Below, in pieces: positions 31,386 to 40,153 of a stretch of 64,000 nt of DNA. The stretch is from positions 71,058 through 135,057 of the forward strand of contig CAZSIL010000001.1 in NCBI GenBank assembly GCA_964607025.1. The letters run 5' to 3'. Every line of letters starts with the position of its first letter. The stretch's first letter is position 1. The translations under genes and the position numbers were made by a program. The stretch is from SIG565 sp964607025. GTDB taxonomy: Bacteria > Bacillota > Clostridia > Oscillospirales > Acutalibacteraceae. A model generated the notes under the pieces. The model was not told the DNA's origin, did not search any database, and worked only from the letters and a program-made list of their open reading frames with translations.

Positions 31386-32735
31386 ATCTTCATCTTTTTC
31401 TTCGGTTTCGTCTTCAGGTAATCTTTCGGCTGTGATTCTGGTAATTCGGCGTTCCTCAACCTCTTCAACCGTAAATCTGAAGCCCAATAGTTCAACTGTT
31501 GGGTTTTCATCTTCGCCCGGTATTCTGCCAAGCTCTGCCATTATAAGACCGCCAATGGTGTCATATTCGCCCTCGGGGAACTTGGTGTCGAGTATTTCCT
31601 CAACCTCTTCAATATCGGTTGTACCGTCCAAGCTAAAGGTTGTTTCGTTAACCTGCTCGATTTCTTCTTCCTCGTTATCGTATTCATCCTGCATATTACC
31701 AACGATGGATTCAAGCAAATCTTCCATTGTAACGATACCGGCAATTCCGCCGTATTCATCGCAAACAAACACCATTTGCAGATGCTTCTCGGTCATTTCA
31801 TTAAATAAATCGCGGCATTTTTTAGATTCGGGCACAAAGAACGCTTCGCGCATAATGTGCGAGATTTTAAAGTTCTTCGGCACGTTTTTACCAACGTATT
31901 TAAGTAAGTCCTTAACATATACGATGCCTTTGATATTATCAAGGTCCTCTTCGTATACGGGGATACGTGAATATCCCGCTTCGAGTGTTTTTTCTATAAT
32001 ATCGGAAATATCATCGGTTATTTCAACCGCTTCAATATCGGTGCGGTGGGTCATAACATCGGCGGCTACAATATCATCAAACTCAAAGATATTGTTAATC
32101 ATTTCTTTTTGGCTTTCTTCGATAACACCCTTTTCTTCGCCTGCATCAACCATCATACGAATTTCTTCTTCGGTAACCTCTTCTTCACTGGCATTGGGGT
32201 CGAAGCCGAGTAGGCGAACTACCAAATTGGTGGAGAAGGAGAGCACCTTAACAAAAGGTTTGAATAAACCGCTAAAGAAGGTAAGCACACCAACTATTTT
32301 AAAGGAAATAGATTCATATTTTTGCATTGCTATGCGTTTGGGTGCTAATTCGCCAAGCACTAATGAAAAGAATGAAATGATAAGTGTTATAAGTACAAGG
32401 GACGCGGTAGAAAGCCAAATGGGAGTGGATGTTAAATTCATAAGCCCCGCAAAAAAGTTAGCAACGGGGTCGGCAAAGCTTTCAGCCGCCGCAGCAGAGG
32501 TTAAGAAACCTGCAAGGGTTATGCAAATTTGTATGGTTGATAAAAAGTTAGAGGGGTTTTTGGTAAGATTTAAAATTTTTATTGCTTTTTTGTCGCCCTC
32601 CTCAGCCATACGCTGAAGTTTAACATCGTTAAGTGTGATAATTGCGATTTCGCTCATTGCGAAAAACGCGTTTACAAGAATAAGGAATAATAAAAGTAAA
32701 AGCTTTAAAATTAAATTCCCGGGGTCGCCGTCCAT
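31383..32735 (-). CDS. HlyC/CorC family membrane protein (CNNM, CBS pair, CorC domains)
   Basis: A 450-residue protein. Residues about 10-190 form the CNNM (DUF21) membrane domain with about four helices (ILVNAFFAMSEIAIITLND at the start). Two CBS domains follow (VMTHRTDIEAVEI; VYVKDLLKYVGK), then a C-terminal CorC_HlyC domain from about 360. The family takes part in magnesium or cobalt handling; the hemolysin name is historical. The start is placed at ATG 32735, since an upstream TTG (32744) is only 2 bases from GGAGA. Single gene ending in the shared terminator. Confidence 0.9.
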   Translation of the reverse strand: MDGDPGNLILKLLLLLFLILVNAFFAMSEIAIITLNDVKLQRMAEEGDKKAIKILNLTKNPSNFLSTIQICITLAGFLTSAAAAESFADPVANFFAGLMNLTSTPIWLSTASLVLITLIISFFSLVLGELAPKRIAMQKYESISFKIVGVLTFFSGLFKPFVKVLSFSTNLVVRLLGFDPNASEEEVTEEEIRMMVDAGEEKGVIEESQKEMINNIFEFDDIVAADVMTHRTDIEAVEITDDISDIIEKTLEAGYSRIPVYEEDLDNIKGIVYVKDLLKYVGKNVPKNFKISHIMREAFFVPESKKCRDLFNEMTEKHLQMVFVCDEYGGIAGIVTMEDLLESIVGNMQDEYDNEEEEIEQVNETTFSLDGTTDIEEVEEILDTKFPEGEYDTIGGLIMAELGRIPGEDENPTVELLGFRFTVEEVEERRITRITAERLPEDETEEKDED

Positions 32736-32974
32736 TTTTAACAAATCTCCATTTCAATATATATTTACAACCATAATACCTTCTTTTGCATAAAAAGTCA
32801 ATAATTTTAGTGTTATTGTCATTTTTTTAACAAAAAACTTAAAAAAGTTGATATTTACCTATTTACTTATTCCGTTGGAAGTAGTATTATATATTATGTA
32901 TGGAAACTAAAATTTTTGGAATGATTTTGTTTTCAAAATAAAGTTTTTAATATTTTTCAAGGAGGAATTTCCAA

Positions 32975-35900
32975 ATGGCAAGAAAGTTCAAAACTATGGA
33001 CGGTAATAATGCTGCGGCTCATGTATCCTATGCGTTTACTGAAGTTGCAGGTATTTATCCTATCACTCCGTCCAGTCCTATGGCTGACTATGTTGACCAG
33101 TGGTCTGCTCAGGGACTCAAAAACATTTTTGGCACAACCGTTAACGTTGTAGAGATGCAGTCAGAAGCCGGTGCTTCAGGTACTGTTCACGGATCACTTG
33201 CTGCCGGTGCTCTTACAACAACCTACACCGCTTCACAGGGTCTCTTACTTATGATACCCAATATGTATAAAATAGCAGGTGAGTTGCTCCCGTGCGTATT
33301 CCATGTATCTGCACGTTGCGTAGCTTCTCACGCGCTCAACATTTTCGGCGACCATTCCGACGTTTACGCCTGCCGTCAGACAGGTTTCGCAATGCTCGCT
33401 GAAACAAATACACAAGAAGTTATGGACCTTGGCGCAGTTGCTCACTTGGCAACCATTAAGAGCCGTGTTCCTTTCTTAAACTTCTTTGACGGTTTCCGTA
33501 CTTCTCACGAAATCCAGAAAATTCAGGTTTGGGATTTTGATGACCTTAAAGAAATGTGCGATATGGATGCTGTTGATGCTTTCCGTAAGCGTGCTCTTAA
33601 CCCTGAGCGTCCCGTAATGCGCGGTTCTCACGAGAACGGCGATATCTTCTTCCAGCACAGAGAGGCCTGCAACAAGTACTATGATGCAGTTCCCGCTATT
33701 GTTGAAGAATATATGGACAAGGTTAATGCTAAAATCGGCACTGACTATAAGCTCTTTAACTACTACGGTGCACCCGATGCCGAAAAGGTTATCATTGCTA
33801 TGGGCTCTATCTGCGACGTTGCAGAAGAAGTTATTGATTATATGATAGCAAACGGCGAGAAGGTAGGTCTTGTAAAGGTTCGCCTTTACCGTCCTTTCTC
33901 TGCTAAGCACTTAGTAGCAGCTATCCCTGAAACAGTTAAGAAAATTGCTGTTCTTGACAGAACTAAGGAACCCGGTTCTTTGGGTGAGCCGCTTTACTTA
34001 GATGTAGTTGCTGCTTTGGCTGCTGAAGGCCGCAAGATTGATACCGTTATCGGTGGTAGATACGGTCTTGGCTCTAAGGATACTCCTCCTTCAAGCATTT
34101 TTGCTATTTACAAAGAACTCTCGAAGGATGCTCCGAAGCCCTACTTTACTCTCGGTATCGTAGATGACGTTACCAACCTTTCTCTTGATGAAGAAGCTGC
34201 ACCCAACACTGCCGCTGAAGGCACAATCGAGTGTAAATTCTGGGGTCTTGGCGGTGACGGTACCGTTGGCGCAAATAAGGACTCTATCAAGATTATCGGT
34301 GACCATACCGATAAGTATGTTCAAGCATACTTCCAGTACGACTCAAAGAAAACAGGTGGTATCACAATTTCTCACCTTCGTTTCGGCGATAAGCCCATCA
34401 AGAGCCCGTACTATATAAATAAAGCAGACTTCGTTGCTTGCCACAACCCGTCCTACGTAATCAAGGGTTACAAGATGGTTAATGACGTTAAGCCCGGCGG
34501 TGTATACTTAATCAACTGCCAGTGGTCTGCTGAAGAATTAAACGAGCATATGCCTGCTGAAGCTAAGCAGTACATTGCTAAAAACAACATTCAGCTTTAT
34601 ACTGTTAACGCTATTGACTTGGCAGCACAAATCGGTCTTGGTAAACGTACCAACACTGTTCTTCAGTCTGCATTCTTCGCACTTTCTAAGGTTCTTCCTG
34701 CTGAAGAAGCTATCGGCTATATGAAGGAAAAAGCTCAGAAGTTTATGAAGAAGGGTAAAGAAATCGTTGAAATGAACGAGAAGGCAATCGATGCAGGTGC
34801 TACCGCATTTGTTAAGATTGACGTACCGGCTGACTGGGCAAACGCTACCGATAACAACACAGTAGCGGCTGAAAACGGTCCTGCTAAACTCGTTAAGATG
34901 GTTGACGGCATTATGAAGCCCGTTGGTCTTATGAACGGTGATTCGTTACCTGTTTCTGCATTTATCGACCATGCTGATGGTACATTTGAGCAGGGTGCAT
35001 CTGCTTATGAGAAGCGCGGCGTTGCCGTTATGGTACCTGAGTGGAACAATGAAACCTGTATCGGTTGTAACAAGTGCGCATTTGTATGCCCCCACGCTAC
35101 AATTCGTCCGTTTGCTTTATCTGCTGAAGAGAAAGCAGCGGCTCCCGCAAACATTAAGATTGCAACTAAAGAAAAGCTCGTTACTAATAAGGGCTATGCA
35201 TATGCAATGACCGTTTCTCCGCTTGACTGTATGGGTTGCGGCGTTTGCGTAGGCGAGTGTCCCACAGCTTCTCTTAAAATGGTTGCTCAGGATTCACAGC
35301 TTGATGAACAGAAGGTATTCGATTACTGCGTAGCTAACGTTACCGAGAAAGACGGTATTGCGTCTGAAGCTAACGTAATTACTTCACAGTTCAAGAAACC
35401 GCTTCTTGAATTCTCGGGCTCTTGTGCGGGTTGTGCTGAGACTGCTTATGCTCGTCTTATCACACAGCTCTTTGGTGACAGAATGTACATCTCTAACGCA
35501 ACAGGTTGTTCTTCAATCTGGGGCGGTCCTGCTGCTACATCTCCCTACACCGTAAATGCTGAAGGCCACGGTCCTGCTTGGGCTAACTCCTTGTTCGAGG
35601 ATAACGCTGAGCACGGTCTTGGTATGTATCTTGGACAAAAAGCTCTTCGCGACCAGCTTATTGCTCAGGTTAAAGAGATGGCTGAATCTGATAAAGCTTC
35701 TGCTGAATTTAAGGCAGCGGCTGACGATTATCTCTCAACACTTGAAGACGGCACAAAGAACGCTGCCGCTACAAAGGCACTTATTGTAGAAGTTGAGAAA
35801 GCAGCGGCTGAAGGTTGTCCTGTAGCTCCTGCTATACTCGCTAAGAAAGAGTATCTCTCCAAGAAATCCGTTTGGATCTTCGGTGGTGACGGTTGGGCTT

Positions 35901-36520
35901 ACGATATCGGATTCGGTGGTCTTGACCACGTGCTTGCCAGCGGTAATGATGTAAACGTAATGGTATTCGATACCGAGGTTTACTCTAACACAGGTGGTCA
36001 GGCATCAAAGGCATCCAATATCGGTCAGGTTGCACAGTTCGCAGCTGCCGGTAAAGCAATTTCCAAGAAATCTCTTGCTGAAATCGCTATGTCTTACGGC
36101 TATGTATACGTAGCACAAATTGCTATGGGCGCTGATATGAACCAGACACTCAAGGCAATCAAAGAAGCTGAAGCATATCCGGGTCCGTCACTTATTATTG
36201 GTTACGCACCGTGTGAGATGCACTCTATTAAAGGCGGTATGGTTAACTGCCAGAAAGAAATGAAGAAGGCAGTAGCTGCAGGTTACTGGGATATGTTCCG
36301 TTACAATCCTGCCCTTAAGGCAGACGGCAAGAATCCCTTCTCGCTTGATAGCAAGCCCGCTACCGCTGATTATAAAGAGTTTATCTTGGGCGAAGCTCGT
36401 TATGCTTCACTCACACGTTCCTTCCCCGAACGTGCAGAGGCACTCTTTGATCATGCGGCAGAAACCGCAAAAGCACGTCGTGCTCATCTCGAAAAACTTG
36501 TTGAGCTTTATGGTAAATAA
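32975..36520 (+). CDS. nifJ: pyruvate:ferredoxin (flavodoxin) oxidoreductase
   Basis: A single-chain PFOR of 1181 residues, the standard length. It oxidatively decarboxylates pyruvate to acetyl-CoA and CO2 and passes electrons to ferredoxin. The N-terminal pyruvate-binding domain has AGIYPITPSSPMADYVD. Two 4Fe-4S sites at about 690-760 read CIGCNKCAFVCPHA and CMGCGVCVGECPTA. The C-terminal thiamine-diphosphate domain has SGSCAGCAETAY, ATGCSSIWGG, GDGWAYDIGFGG and NTGGQASKAS. Its codon choice is visibly more uniform and C/T-rich in third positions (for example GCT, GTT, CTT) than in neighbours, as expected of a very highly expressed gene. AAGGAGG ribosome binding site; terminator at 36539. Confidence 0.97.
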   Translation: MARKFKTMDGNNAAAHVSYAFTEVAGIYPITPSSPMADYVDQWSAQGLKNIFGTTVNVVEMQSEAGASGTVHGSLAAGALTTTYTASQGLLLMIPNMYKIAGELLPCVFHVSARCVASHALNIFGDHSDVYACRQTGFAMLAETNTQEVMDLGAVAHLATIKSRVPFLNFFDGFRTSHEIQKIQVWDFDDLKEMCDMDAVDAFRKRALNPERPVMRGSHENGDIFFQHREACNKYYDAVPAIVEEYMDKVNAKIGTDYKLFNYYGAPDAEKVIIAMGSICDVAEEVIDYMIANGEKVGLVKVRLYRPFSAKHLVAAIPETVKKIAVLDRTKEPGSLGEPLYLDVVAALAAEGRKIDTVIGGRYGLGSKDTPPSSIFAIYKELSKDAPKPYFTLGIVDDVTNLSLDEEAAPNTAAEGTIECKFWGLGGDGTVGANKDSIKIIGDHTDKYVQAYFQYDSKKTGGITISHLRFGDKPIKSPYYINKADFVACHNPSYVIKGYKMVNDVKPGGVYLINCQWSAEELNEHMPAEAKQYIAKNNIQLYTVNAIDLAAQIGLGKRTNTVLQSAFFALSKVLPAEEAIGYMKEKAQKFMKKGKEIVEMNEKAIDAGATAFVKIDVPADWANATDNNTVAAENGPAKLVKMVDGIMKPVGLMNGDSLPVSAFIDHADGTFEQGASAYEKRGVAVMVPEWNNETCIGCNKCAFVCPHATIRPFALSAEEKAAAPANIKIATKEKLVTNKGYAYAMTVSPLDCMGCGVCVGECPTASLKMVAQDSQLDEQKVFDYCVANVTEKDGIASEANVITSQFKKPLLEFSGSCAGCAETAYARLITQLFGDRMYISNATGCSSIWGGPAATSPYTVNAEGHGPAWANSLFEDNAEHGLGMYLGQKALRDQLIAQVKEMAESDKASAEFKAAADDYLSTLEDGTKNAAATKALIVEVEKAAAEGCPVAPAILAKKEYLSKKSVWIFGGDGWAYDIGFGGLDHVLASGNDVNVMVFDTEVYSNTGGQASKASNIGQVAQFAAAGKAISKKSLAEIAMSYGYVYVAQIAMGADMNQTLKAIKEAEAYPGPSLIIGYAPCEMHSIKGGMVNCQKEMKKAVAAGYWDMFRYNPALKADGKNPFSLDSKPATADYKEFILGEARYASLTRSFPERAEALFDHAAETAKARRAHLEKLVELYGK

Positions 36521-36538
36521 ATCTTAACTGAATTTCAA

Positions 36539-36565
36539 AAGCCCGATACGTTCTGTATCGGGCTT
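36539..36565 (+). terminator. intrinsic terminator after nifJ
   Basis: AAGCCCGATAC pairs with GTATCGGGCTT across a 5-base loop. Confidence 0.8.
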
Positions 36566-36590
36566 ACTTTAACAAAAAAGAAGGATTATT

Positions 36591-37148
36591 TTGAGCGAGT
36601 TTAAAAGTTGTTGTTTTACGGGTTACCGTCCTCATAAATTCGGTTTTCCGTTTGATGCTAAGAACAAAGAGTATATCAAATTAGAAAACAAATTGGTTGA
36701 TGCCGTTTTTTCTCTCCCAAAAGAGAACTGCTTTACCTTTTATTGTGGTATGGCAATGGGCTTTGACATTTTGGCGGGAGAAATTGTAGCTTTACTTAAA
36801 AAGAGCTGTAAAACCGCAAAAATTGAGTTGGTCGCCGTAATTCCTTTTGAAAAACAAAGCGAAAAATTTGATAGCGAATGGAAAAAACGGTATGACCGTC
36901 TGCTCAAAAAAACCGATCGGATTATATATGCATCGCGAGAGTATCACAGGGGCTGTTTTGTAGCACGTAATAAATATATGGTTGATAACAGTGATTTCGT
37001 TATAACTTGGTTTGACGGTCAGAACGGCGGTACGGCAAGTACACTCTCTTACGCGCAAAAATGCGGCAAAAAGATAATCAATTTAGCCGAAAGCGGCGTT
37101 CACACCTATGAGTTTGATGACCCGTTTGAAATAGTTGAAGATGAATAA
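36591..37148 (+). CDS. SLOG family (DUF1273, YpsA-like) protein
   Basis: A 185-residue protein with TTG start at 36591 (AAGGA upstream). CCFTGYRPHKFGFP at the N-terminus, FYCGMAMGFDILAGE and ELVAVIPFEKQ are the signatures of the YpsA-type SLOG superfamily, whose Rossmann-like pocket binds nucleotides or related ligands. YpsA in Firmicutes has been linked to cell division and stress, but the ligand is not established. Single gene with terminators on both sides. Confidence 0.85.
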   Translation: MSEFKSCCFTGYRPHKFGFPFDAKNKEYIKLENKLVDAVFSLPKENCFTFYCGMAMGFDILAGEIVALLKKSCKTAKIELVAVIPFEKQSEKFDSEWKKRYDRLLKKTDRIIYASREYHRGCFVARNKYMVDNSDFVITWFDGQNGGTASTLSYAQKCGKKIINLAESGVHTYEFDDPFEIVEDE

Positions 37149-37149
37149 A

Positions 37150-37186
37150 ACGTCTGTCTCACATTTTGTAAGGCAGACGTTTTTTG
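37150..37186. terminator. terminator between the SLOG and AraC genes
   Basis: ACGTCTG pairs with CAGACGT, followed by TTTTT, with A-rich sequence on the other side. Confidence 0.7.
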
Positions 37187-37196
37187 ATAGAAACAT

Positions 37197-38039
37197 TTAT
37201 ATTTTTAAATTGCTTTTATAGGAGCAGTCACTCTTTCTGAATTCGGAAGGCGAAGCAGCACAAAATTTAGTAAAAACTCTTGAAAAATATAAAGGGTCTT
37301 GATATCCGCAGTGTTGCGCTATACTAGAAATGGGGAGCTGGGTGGTTTCCAAAAGCTGCTTAGCCAGAGAAATACGTTTTTGTGTGATAAATTGCTGCGG
37401 CGATATATTAAAGAATTTTTTAAAGCGGTAACAAAAATATTCGGGGGAAATATACAGCTGCTTTGCCAAGGCACTAATGTTTATTTTTTCGGTAAAATGT
37501 TCATTAATGTAGTTCATCGCCGATACAATTTGCGGAGAACTTGCAAGTTTAATTTCTTTAATAAACAAACTAAGAAGGGTAGACATAGCATTGTTAATGA
37601 TAGTTTCTGAAATTGGTGTTGCCGCCGTATGCTCATTTATAACTGTTTTTATCAAATTGCTTATTAAAGAAAAATTTTCTAATTTATAATCAAAGGTGTA
37701 GATGGAATTTAAAGAAATTCCATCGGTTATCGGGTTAAAATCGATGTACAAAAACTCAATAAAATCTTCGCAATAGGCATCCAAAATTGAGGTTGCAGGC
37801 AGGTAGTAGGCAAGACCTTTAACAACATCAAATTCTCCAAAAGAGGTAATCAGATGCCCTTTCCCGTTTTTAATAACCCAAAGGCGTTCACAACTCCAGT
37901 TTTTTTCGGTTATGCCCATTGCAGATAACTGTTCGATTTCGGTGTGCAGCGTGGAATTATCTATTACACAACGTCCACACCCGACTATTTCAAATTTAAG
38001 GTGGCTGTTTAAAGGATATGAGGTATTTACATTATTCAT
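37197..38039 (-). CDS. AraC family transcriptional regulator
   Basis: A 280-residue regulator. The N-terminal cupin-like sensing domain covers about 20-160 (WVIKNGKGHLITSFGEFDVVKG). The C-terminal double helix-turn-helix reads INISALAKQLYISPEYFCYR and LPISSIAQHCGYQDPLYFSR, then FKK/KF segments. It is divergent from a three-gene glycan-degrading cluster and is the obvious candidate to control it in response to a sugar. The promoter at 38046-38073 puts the transcription start at or next to the ATG (38039), and there is no ribosome binding site, so the mRNA may be leaderless. Confidence 0.92.
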   Translation of the reverse strand: MNNVNTSYPLNSHLKFEIVGCGRCVIDNSTLHTEIEQLSAMGITEKNWSCERLWVIKNGKGHLITSFGEFDVVKGLAYYLPATSILDAYCEDFIEFLYIDFNPITDGISLNSIYTFDYKLENFSLISNLIKTVINEHTAATPISETIINNAMSTLLSLFIKEIKLASSPQIVSAMNYINEHFTEKINISALAKQLYISPEYFCYRFKKFFNISPQQFITQKRISLAKQLLETTQLPISSIAQHCGYQDPLYFSRVFTKFCAASPSEFRKSDCSYKSNLKI

Positions 38040-38045
38040 ATCTTC

Positions 38046-38073
38046 ATTATAGCAAATTGAGGTATAATGTCAA
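38046..38073 (-). promoter_or_regulatory. sigma-A promoter for the AraC gene
   Basis: Minus strand: -35 TTGACA (38068-38073), 16 bases, -10 TATAAT (38046-38051). The -10 ends 6 bases before the start codon. Confidence 0.8.
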
Positions 38074-38127
38074 GAAAAACCAGTGAATTTATATTAGATT
38101 TATCCATATATTTCAAAGATTTGTGTA

Positions 38128-38155
38128 TTGAATAATATCGGTGACTAGGTATAAT
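38128..38155 (+). promoter_or_regulatory. sigma-A promoter for the glycan cluster
   Basis: -35 TTGAAT (38128-38133), 16 bases, -10 TATAAT (38150-38155), 46 bases before the hydrolase start. The AraC binding site should be near or between the two promoters. Confidence 0.7.
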
Positions 38156-38200
38156 TAGAGGTATAAGCAATAAAAAAAATCAAAAAAAGGAGAAATAGTT

Positions 38201-38926
38201 ATGAAAATTGATAAGTTTGAATGGAACGGTTTTAGTGGTGAAAAATTCGAATTTGAGGGACTTAGCGCACATATAGTTTTTCCGAACGTTGAAAGAAACG
38301 GACGTTGGGCGTTAAAAACAGAATATTGGGACGCTTTCCCTGCGACCGAGATAGAACTGTTAAACCGTGGTTTTTGTATAGCTTATAATCAGAATTACAG
38401 GCGTATAACCAGTGAAATGGATTTAAACAGAAAGCGTAATTTTATCAATTTTATATCTAAAACATATTCCTTAGATGAAAAGTGCACAATTGTGGGAATG
38501 AGCTGCGGCGGTATGTATGGTATTGATATGGCGGCACTTTGCCCTGAGCTTATTCAGGTGATGTATCTTGATGCACCTGTGGTTAATTTACTCAGTTGGC
38601 CTTTACGTTTAGGTAGAGATCCAAAGGAGCATCAAAATAAAGAGTTTTTTGAAAGTACGGGAATGACCATAAGTCAGGCACTCGGATACCGTAATCATCC
38701 GTTAGATAAGTTCCCAATATTAGCAGAAAATAAAATTCCGATAATCTTGGTGTCGGGTGACTGTGATGATTCGGTACCCTTCCACGAGAACGGCGCGCTT
38801 TTAGAAGAGTATTATAAACAGCGCGGTTTAGATATAATCGTACATATTAAGCCGGGTGGCGGTCATCATCCGCACGGTTATACCGATGTAAAACTAATTG
38901 CAGATGAAATAGAAAGTTACTATTAA
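38201..38926 (+). CDS. alpha/beta hydrolase
   Basis: A 241-residue cytoplasmic serine hydrolase. The nucleophile elbow is GMSCGGMYG (Ser near residue 99), the acid is in VSGDCDDSVPF, and the catalytic His in PGGGHHPHGYTD. It has no signal peptide. In a fucosidase cluster it could remove acetyl or other ester groups from sugars, but that is inference from context. The first gene of the operon: AAAAAAGGAG ribosome binding site, and 16 bases before the fucosidase gene. Confidence 0.83.
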   Translation: MKIDKFEWNGFSGEKFEFEGLSAHIVFPNVERNGRWALKTEYWDAFPATEIELLNRGFCIAYNQNYRRITSEMDLNRKRNFINFISKTYSLDEKCTIVGMSCGGMYGIDMAALCPELIQVMYLDAPVVNLLSWPLRLGRDPKEHQNKEFFESTGMTISQALGYRNHPLDKFPILAENKIPIILVSGDCDDSVPFHENGALLEEYYKQRGLDIIVHIKPGGGHHPHGYTDVKLIADEIESYY

Positions 38927-38942
38927 TATAGGGAGTTCAAAA

Positions 38943-40133
38943 ATGGAAAATAAATTCGGATTATTTGTTCATTGGGGAGTATATTCCACTTATGAGTGGC
39001 ACGAGCAGGTTCTAGCGAAGTTGGATATTCCTTTTGATGAATATGACGCACGTGCAATGGCGTTCAACCCACAAGGGTTAGACGTTGAAGAATGGGTGCT
39101 ACTTGCAAAAAATGCAGGTATGTCATACCTTTGTATCACAACCAAGCATCACGATGGATTTTGCCTTTGGGATACAAAGTTTACTGATTATAAAATCACA
39201 AATACTCCCTATGGTAAGGACGTTTTAAAGGACTTGGCGGCAGCGTGTAAAAAACACGGCATTAAACTTGCCCTTTACTATTCCAACCCTGATTGGCATT
39301 ACGAAAAAGCGTATAATTCTTTATCTACACACCAATGGCGTGCACGTTCTTTTGAAGAATCGGATTTAACCGAATATCGTGAATTTATAAAAAATCAAAT
39401 TACGGAATTGCTTACTAATTATGGTGAAATATATAAACTGTTTTGGGATATCCCGCCTCACATTGAAGATCCTAGTTTAAATAAGTTGGTGCGTAGTTTA
39501 CAACCAAATATATTGATAAACGATAGGGGATGGGATAAGGGCGATTTTTCCACTCCCGAACGCGAAGTACCTGATGAGAGCCGCTTTGAACGGCTCACCG
39601 AAGCATGTCAATCGGTTGGCGAAAACAGTTGGGCATACAGAGCCGATGAAGACTACTATTCCATAAGATTTTTGTGTTCTTGCATTGATAGAATTATGGC
39701 TATGGGCGGCAGTTATTTACTTAACATCGGACCAAAAGCCGACGGCTCGATTCCAAGAGAACAAAAAGAAATAGTGGAGGCCGTTGGAGACTGGTACAAG
39801 AGAATGAACGGGGTGTTGGAAAACAATAGCGCCGATACACGTAAACTCAAGCTCTCGGGTGGAAACTGCATCGTCAATGAAAATAACGGCAAGACGTATT
39901 TACATTATTATAATGGTTTAAACAGCCGCACAGTTCTCATTTACGAAGGCGCGGTTTCGGCACCTAAAAAAGCAAAACTGCTAAATGATGGCAGAGATTT
40001 GCGTATCCGTTTTGAAAAAATGCCGTATATGTTTAATGAAGCGGGAGTTTGCGAAGAGAAATATTATTCAATTTGCGATATTCCGTGCGATGAGTATGCA
40101 TCGGAACCGATGGTAATTGAACTTGAATGGTAA
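38943..40133 (+). CDS. alpha-L-fucosidase, glycoside hydrolase family 29
   Basis: A 396-residue enzyme. The family 29 barrel starts with FGLFVHWGVYSTYEWHEQ, followed by TKHHDGFCLWDTKFTDY, LALYYSNPDWHY and LFWDIPPHIED, the last of which carries the presumed nucleophile Asp. LLNIGPKADGSIP is the closing family motif. A short C-terminal beta-domain follows. It lacks a signal peptide, so it acts inside the cell on imported fucosylated oligosaccharides, for example from mucin or milk glycans. Second gene of the AraC-linked operon, overlapping the region before the next gene. Confidence 0.92.
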   Translation: MENKFGLFVHWGVYSTYEWHEQVLAKLDIPFDEYDARAMAFNPQGLDVEEWVLLAKNAGMSYLCITTKHHDGFCLWDTKFTDYKITNTPYGKDVLKDLAAACKKHGIKLALYYSNPDWHYEKAYNSLSTHQWRARSFEESDLTEYREFIKNQITELLTNYGEIYKLFWDIPPHIEDPSLNKLVRSLQPNILINDRGWDKGDFSTPEREVPDESRFERLTEACQSVGENSWAYRADEDYYSIRFLCSCIDRIMAMGGSYLLNIGPKADGSIPREQKEIVEAVGDWYKRMNGVLENNSADTRKLKLSGGNCIVNENNGKTYLHYYNGLNSRTVLIYEGAVSAPKKAKLLNDGRDLRIRFEKMPYMFNEAGVCEEKYYSICDIPCDEYASEPMVIELEW

Positions 40134-40153
40134 AAAGCGCAAAGGAGAAAAAC

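Noticed and set aside
31432..32616. 394-residue plus-strand frame
   Set aside because: It is antisense to the HlyC/CorC gene and very rich in Ser/Ile, a typical mirror-frame artefact.
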